The notes beneath the pieces are model-generated. The model had not been told where the DNA came from. It saw only the letters and a list, made by a program, of their open reading frames with translations, and did not search any database. Below, piece after piece: positions 59,942 to 64,000 of a stretch of 64,000 nucleotides of DNA (position 1 is the first letter of the stretch; the number at the start of each line of letters is the position of its first letter). The stretch comes from Butyricimonas muris (GTDB lineage: Bacteria; Bacteroidota; Bacteroidia; Bacteroidales; Marinifilaceae): assembly GCF_046365375.1 (NCBI RefSeq), contig NZ_JBKEIT010000013.1, positions 1 through 64,000 on the forward strand. Reading direction: 5' to 3'. The translations under genes were made by a program, and so were the position numbers.

Positions 59942-61594
59942 CTATTTCTGCAACGGGAAAGTCAATACCTGTTCTTTGTCTTTCTTCACGTCAGACTTGT
60001 TGATTTCTATATTTTCCACCAGAATAGAAGAAGGATAAATGATTGAAGACAACACCTCTCCGTTTGAAAGATAATTGCTTACATTCTCCTTGTTGGAAAT
60101 ATTCAACATACGTTTCAAGTTAGGTAACGTGAATCCGGAAACATCACCGAAACGTACTTGCGTTTCGCTTCCGTCTTTCAAATCCACCCGGTAGATGCGG
60201 GAAGCTTTTCCTGCCAAGCCACGCACGATATAAGCGTATTTCAAACCTTCCTCCTTGGCAGCCTTGATCAAAGCGGCTTTCATCTTTTCCGGCTTGGTAC
60301 CCTTGTCGGCTTTAATATGAATTGTACCGGGAGCCAATGTATAGGTTCCATCCATAGAAGAAAGCGTGAACCGGGAACTACCTGTCGATTGGGGCGCATG
60401 TAGTGTCGGAACGGTTCCGTTCAACATCGCCTTGAAAATACCGTTCTCCACCAAGGTGATTTCCTTGGGCGGCACGATACCGTCGGCGTCAATATCATAA
60501 GCTCCCAATAAAGTGACACCATTGTATTTTTCCAAAGAAGAATAATTCTTCACCGTCAGACGGGTATCGATGATCTTCATATCCAGACGATCATCCAAAG
60601 TCTTGATCGGTTGCATACGGTCTGAAGCAGGTTTACGATAAGCGTAAAGAGCACCTCTCCTCAATAAATTAGAGGTCAAAACAGAAGAACTCGCTCCTCC
60701 TTCAAATAAAACCGGACCACCGTAATACTCCGTGATAACCGGGGCATTCTTCAACTTGATCAAATTATCGGCAAACGCTTTCACGCCTTTTTTCAACTCA
60801 TCAAGCGAAGGTAAATCTTCCGGACGGTCTACAATCACGGAATAAGTATCATCGATACGTACACCATCCTCGGTCACCACGTAAGCCGTGGCATACAAGT
60901 TGGTATATCTCATCGGTTGTTTCAACACAACACCATCGGTCGTCATTTTATAAATCTCAATATCCGCACCGCTGATATTTACCGATGAATTGTATATATC
61001 CTTGTAATCCTTGAAGATGGCAGATAATTCGTTTGCCGTTTTCTCCAACGCGGCACGATCTATCGTGTAAGCGTTTTTCGCTTCCTCGATTTTCGTGACA
61101 GGCTCCACTCTCTGACGATCTTTCAAATTCACCTCTTCGGGCGTTCTCGGGTTCGCCTTCAAGTAAGATTCTTTCATGTTGGCAGCCTGTAACGACCACT
61201 TGTACATCATATCCGACCCCATCCAATAATTCCTGCGCATGCCGTCATAATCGGGCTCTGCCGGCATCGGCAATTGAGCCGCAACACAGCTATACGCGAA
61301 ATCGTTATTATTATCATCATTCCCTAAAAACATTTGTACCGCCCCGCGGGAAGACCACGGCGTTTCCGTGAAATTAACGATACCGCCTAACGAGGCTCTC
61401 ACCTGAAATTGACGAGAACGTCCCAAGGTATAAGAAATATAGTAAGGAGGTTGCATCCCCGGCAACATCAACTGTTCCTTGCTGCGTTGCATCTCATCCT
61501 GCATAGCTTTAAAGATCACCTGATCTTGATTATTCTGGGCGGCAAGCGGCGCCACAAGCAGGAAAAACAATAATATCGATAATATATATTTCAT
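59942..61594 (-). CDS. Exported TldE/PmbA-like protein (no HExxxH)
   Basis: This 550-residue protein has a cleavable signal peptide (about 1-19, ending PLAAQ). The fold pattern is that of TldD/PmbA: an N-terminal domain with IFKDYKDIYNSSVNISGADI and a C-terminal domain with GPVLFEGGASSSVL and VTLLGAYDIDADGIVPPKEI. At the place where TldD has HExxxH it reads SSVLTSNLLRRG, so it is the non-catalytic partner, like TldE. It follows the TldD gene after 85 bp with a dispersed repeat in between. E. coli TldD/TldE work in the cytosol; these are exported. Confidence 0.82.
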   Translation of the reverse strand: MKYILSILLFFLLVAPLAAQNNQDQVIFKAMQDEMQRSKEQLMLPGMQPPYYISYTLGRSRQFQVRASLGGIVNFTETPWSSRGAVQMFLGNDDNNNDFAYSCVAAQLPMPAEPDYDGMRRNYWMGSDMMYKWSLQAANMKESYLKANPRTPEEVNLKDRQRVEPVTKIEEAKNAYTIDRAALEKTANELSAIFKDYKDIYNSSVNISGADIEIYKMTTDGVVLKQPMRYTNLYATAYVVTEDGVRIDDTYSVIVDRPEDLPSLDELKKGVKAFADNLIKLKNAPVITEYYGGPVLFEGGASSSVLTSNLLRRGALYAYRKPASDRMQPIKTLDDRLDMKIIDTRLTVKNYSSLEKYNGVTLLGAYDIDADGIVPPKEITLVENGIFKAMLNGTVPTLHAPQSTGSSRFTLSSMDGTYTLAPGTIHIKADKGTKPEKMKAALIKAAKEEGLKYAYIVRGLAGKASRIYRVDLKDGSETQVRFGDVSGFTLPNLKRMLNISNKENVSNYLSNGEVLSSIIYPSSILVENIEINKSDVKKDKEQVLTFPLQK

Positions 61595-61598
61595 TTCA

Positions 61599-61651
61599 AT
61601 TTAAGATTTTAGATTTTAGATTTACGATTCCATTCCCCTCTCTCGTAAATC
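61599..61651. repeat. Dispersed AT-rich inverted repeat, copy C
   Basis: The text TTTAAGATTTTAGATTTTAG leads into GATTTACGA (61619-61627), whose complement TCGTAAATC is at 61643-61651. It shares these words with copy A at 11287-11328 and copy B at 15246-15325, and like them lies between two minus-strand genes. Confidence 0.5.
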
Positions 61652-61679
61652 ATCATTTTCAATTTTCAATTCTCCATTT

Positions 61680-63380
61680 TCAATTGTTCGTCGGTGCCGG
61701 TAAAATAGGAGGTAAATCCATTGATTTCTGACGACGCTGCGTTTCAATCTTATTTACCAGAATCATCGGGGAACTAGCCGTAACAGGCACCCAACCGGAT
61801 TCAGCACCACACTCGCCCGTGAACACGCTTGGGGTATCACCACCGCACACGATATTGGAGAACATGGATAACGGGGTTCCGATCAAATCCACTCCGCGAA
61901 CCAATTCGTCCGGACGACCGTCAACATATATCCGATACACTTCCAACGGGGTCACGTTAAAGGAGTTCAAGCTACCGCCTTCACCGGTCAACGTGAAACC
62001 GCTCGTTACTTCTTTGAAATAATAACCGTATTCTTTTCCTTGCTTTTTAGCTTCTTCCAGCAACATCTGACGTAATTCCGCCTCCGTTTTCGGGGCTGTC
62101 GTTTCCACCACCAAGTTAGACTGACGGGAAACAGGATCACCACCACCGGAAGTACGAGCGTGTCCGTTCGTGCGGGGAAATCCGTCCAGAGGCACACGAC
62201 TCATCAGGAACTCCCTTAATATACCGTCTTTCACTACATCTACACGACGTGCTTTTGCACCTTGATCATCATACAGGTAGAACCCGTTCAATTCCTCCCC
62301 TGCATAACTACGTAAAGTCGGATCGCAATACACTTGGAACTCTTTCGGCAACACGTATTCACCCACCATTTTCTTGAAGGTCTGTCCACCCGATTTCAAA
62401 CGATGTCCCTCGATACGGTGACCAAAGATTTCATGGAAGAAAACACCGCTTGCAGGACCCGACAACAATGCCGGACCCGTGTAAGGATCAACGACCGGGG
62501 CAACACGCAATACTTTCAAACGCTCTATCATTTTTTTCGCGTCGGCAATCATGATGCCTGCATCAGGAAGGTCTTTCAATTCGTAAGCGAAATAAGACAT
62601 ATTCAAAGGCAATTCCATCCCGTCATCCGCTTTCATCGAAGCACTCATCATGACACGGGCATACGTGCGGTTCTGCACCACTTCCGTGCCCTCGGTATTC
62701 ACGAAATAGGTACGCAATACCCGGAAGGTCAGGCTTGTTTCCCCGCTCTGTAATAAAGGTTCACTTTTGAACACGGCGGAAACCTCATTCAGTTTCTTTT
62801 CCCACGCCGCGATATCGATAGCCTGCTTCTCGGCAGGAATCGGGGCCTCGTAATATTTCTCTACCGGGGCTGCAGAGAAAGAAGGAGCTTTATCCTCGTC
62901 GGCAACGCTTACCTTACTCTGCGTCTTCGCCTGCTCGTAAGCTTCCGTGGCAAAATTATAACGTTGCATCACCTCGTACCAGATTGCCTGACGCGTTGCA
63001 TCAGTCCCGTTCTCGTCATCCAACCCGATATAAGCCATCCGGTAATTCCCGTTCCGGTCAGGCTGAGCCCCCATGGCGTTATATTTAAAGTTATCCAGAA
63101 TCGTGTCTCCCACCCGAATCTGCGGCACCAAAGAACGTACATGTTGCTCCTGTGCCCGCATCGTCGCCCCGAAAGCACTCGAGATATTCACGGTACGATC
63201 ATCCATTACCCGAAAATTCATGTGGTAAGGAGGATTCTCCTGCTTCTGCAGCTCTTTCATATCGGCTGCCAACTCTTCCTTCAATAGTTGCAATAACTTG
63301 TCCTGCGCCTGCGCGTACGTCTTTTGGACGGCAAACAGCGAGAGGACGCAACTAACAAAAATCAATCCTAATTTTTTCAT
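61680..63380 (-). CDS. tldD: Exported TldD-like zinc metalloprotease
   Basis: This 566-residue protein has a signal peptide (about 1-23, ending TYAQA). The active-site motif HEIFGH (316-321) lies in GPASGVFFHEIFGHRIEGHR, and the third zinc ligand is expected in the C-terminal Cys-containing region (SNIVCGGDTPSVF, TGECGAESGWVPV). TldD/TldE pairs form a gated heterodimer that cuts unfolded or short peptides, matures microcins or degrades CcdA in enterobacteria. Here the pair is exported and may trim peptides in the periplasm. It is the first gene of the pair. Confidence 0.88.
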   Translation of the reverse strand: MKKLGLIFVSCVLSLFAVQKTYAQAQDKLLQLLKEELAADMKELQKQENPPYHMNFRVMDDRTVNISSAFGATMRAQEQHVRSLVPQIRVGDTILDNFKYNAMGAQPDRNGNYRMAYIGLDDENGTDATRQAIWYEVMQRYNFATEAYEQAKTQSKVSVADEDKAPSFSAAPVEKYYEAPIPAEKQAIDIAAWEKKLNEVSAVFKSEPLLQSGETSLTFRVLRTYFVNTEGTEVVQNRTYARVMMSASMKADDGMELPLNMSYFAYELKDLPDAGIMIADAKKMIERLKVLRVAPVVDPYTGPALLSGPASGVFFHEIFGHRIEGHRLKSGGQTFKKMVGEYVLPKEFQVYCDPTLRSYAGEELNGFYLYDDQGAKARRVDVVKDGILREFLMSRVPLDGFPRTNGHARTSGGGDPVSRQSNLVVETTAPKTEAELRQMLLEEAKKQGKEYGYYFKEVTSGFTLTGEGGSLNSFNVTPLEVYRIYVDGRPDELVRGVDLIGTPLSMFSNIVCGGDTPSVFTGECGAESGWVPVTASSPMILVNKIETQRRQKSMDLPPILPAPTNN

Positions 63381-63561
63381 CTTTAAATTGTTTTAATCAT
63401 TTCCTTTAAAGTTCTTTGAAGAACACGCACTAATTATAACAACAAAATTATGCTTCTTATTTCTCTATTCAAAATGATTCTACATTAATTCTTTGTTAAT
63501 TCTTCGGCTTCCTACCTATATTTGAAACGATTCATTTTAACATTTCCATAATCAAAAAAAA

Positions 63562-63600
63562 ATGAACCCTAAAAGCTTTTGTCTAACTTTTAGGGTTCAT
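63562..63600 (-). terminator. Terminator of the second gldG
   Basis: ATGAACCCTAAAAG (63562-63575) pairs exactly with 63587-63600; a run of at least eight U follows on the minus strand. It ends the gldG transcript 22 bp after its stop and separates it from the tldD gene. Confidence 0.85.
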
Positions 63601-63622
63601 TTCATTTTAATGTGCCATCCTT

Positions 63623-64000
63623 TTATTTACCTCTTCTTCTGATCCAAATAAACAAAGCCAACAACAATAACAGTCCGGGCAATACTCCCATAAACATGAT
63701 TTTTACAATTTTCATATCATCTTTATCAAGATAAATCTCTTTATCCGGGATAGGCGGGCGGCGTACGTCAATAGGCACTTCTCCATCAGATAACCAATAA
63801 AACCCGCCGGTAATCACGGTATAGTTAGCCGCTTGTACCTCTCTTCGACTCCGGCCGAACTCCCCGTTACTGATACAATCCGCATCCCCAAGGATTAGAA
63901 TCTTTTGATTTTTCTCCCCGACCTTCCGGGACAAAGCCAATCCGGTAGCATAGGATTTCTGTACTTCCCCGATTTTCGGATTCAACTTCACGGTGTCATC
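63623..64000 (-). CDS. gldG: C-terminal end of a second GldG-like protein (cut by the window edge)
   Basis: The frame is open to the window edge, so only the last 125 residues are seen. KILILGDADCISNGE, NYTVITGGFYWLSDGEVPID and the final membrane helix LPGLLLLLALFIWIRRRGK match the end of the GldFG fusion at 34602-36899 (IIIGDADCLSN, LPGLLLVIALLIWLRRRG). It is therefore a paralogue of the same ABC transporter subunit. Whether GldF is fused here too and whether a gldA follows cannot be seen. A strong terminator lies 22 bp after the stop. Confidence 0.85.
   Translation of the reverse strand, partial: DDTVKLNPKIGEVQKSYATGLALSRKVGEKNQKILILGDADCISNGEFGRSRREVQAANYTVITGGFYWLSDGEVPIDVRRPPIPDKEIYLDKDDMKIVKIMFMGVLPGLLLLLALFIWIRRRGK

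Overview
The window reads as a chromosomal segment of a Bacteroidales member. The protein set (SusC/SusD pairs under FecI/FecR control, the long two-part IspG, GldA and GldFG, lipoproteins with Bacteroidetes signal peptides) and promoter-like TTTG/TTG-N21-TAnnTTTG elements support this. The density of FecI-FecR-SusC-SusD loci suggests an Odoribacteraceae-like gut organism (Butyricimonas/Odoribacter); this genus-level guess is inference only.

Layout. 247-1641: IS3-family element with a probable -1 frameshift site. 1920-2327: stand-alone LytTR regulator. 10853-2621 (minus): nutrient locus 1 (ECF sigma, FecR, SusC, SusD, FAS1-like lipoprotein, small lipoprotein). 17240-11343 (minus): housekeeping run of acyl-CoA ligase, ispG, MATE exporter and a cytidylate-kinase-like protein. 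17297-18951: relic of an AAA ATPase gene, a Cys-rich LRR protein behind an attenuator-like leader, and a candidate structured RNA with its own promoter and terminator. 19353-21560: a dicarboxylate/amino acid symporter divergent from an EamA exporter. 21515-23762: two exported TonB_C-domain proteins. 23888-33520 (plus): locus 2 (ECF sigma, FecR, lipoprotein, SusC, SusD, degenerate M43-like lipoprotein). 33636-36899: gldA and a gldF-gldG fusion. 38174-36933 (minus): cbpA-cbpM. 46395-38354 (minus): locus 3. 46521-47402: third TonB_C protein. 47660-48088: Hsp20 behind a sigma-54-type promoter. 59815-48150 (minus): AAA ATPase followed by locus 4, which ends with an intact secreted zinc metalloprotease. 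63380-59942 (minus): an exported TldD/TldE-like pair. 64000-63623 (minus): the 3' end of a second gldG.

How the genes work together. Each of the four loci has the parts of a trans-envelope signalling circuit: a SusC with an N-terminal STN domain, a FecR anti-sigma factor with one membrane segment, and an ECF sigma factor. SusD and one or two further lipoproteins complete the surface uptake complex. In three loci the lipoprotein after SusD looks like a metallopeptidase whose zinc site is altered or missing, and locus 4 adds an intact HEIGH protease. The exported TldD/TldE pair and a dicarboxylate/amino acid symporter add to a picture of peptide or protein use, but no substrate can be read from the sequence.

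The points most worth a second look are a three-member exported family in which TonB_C domains are combined in different ways around one shared helical module; the degenerate metallopeptidases; the candidate RNA at 18613-18951; the sigma-54-type promoter before hsp20; and the attenuator-like leader of the LRR gene. No tRNA, rRNA or CRISPR array was recognised.
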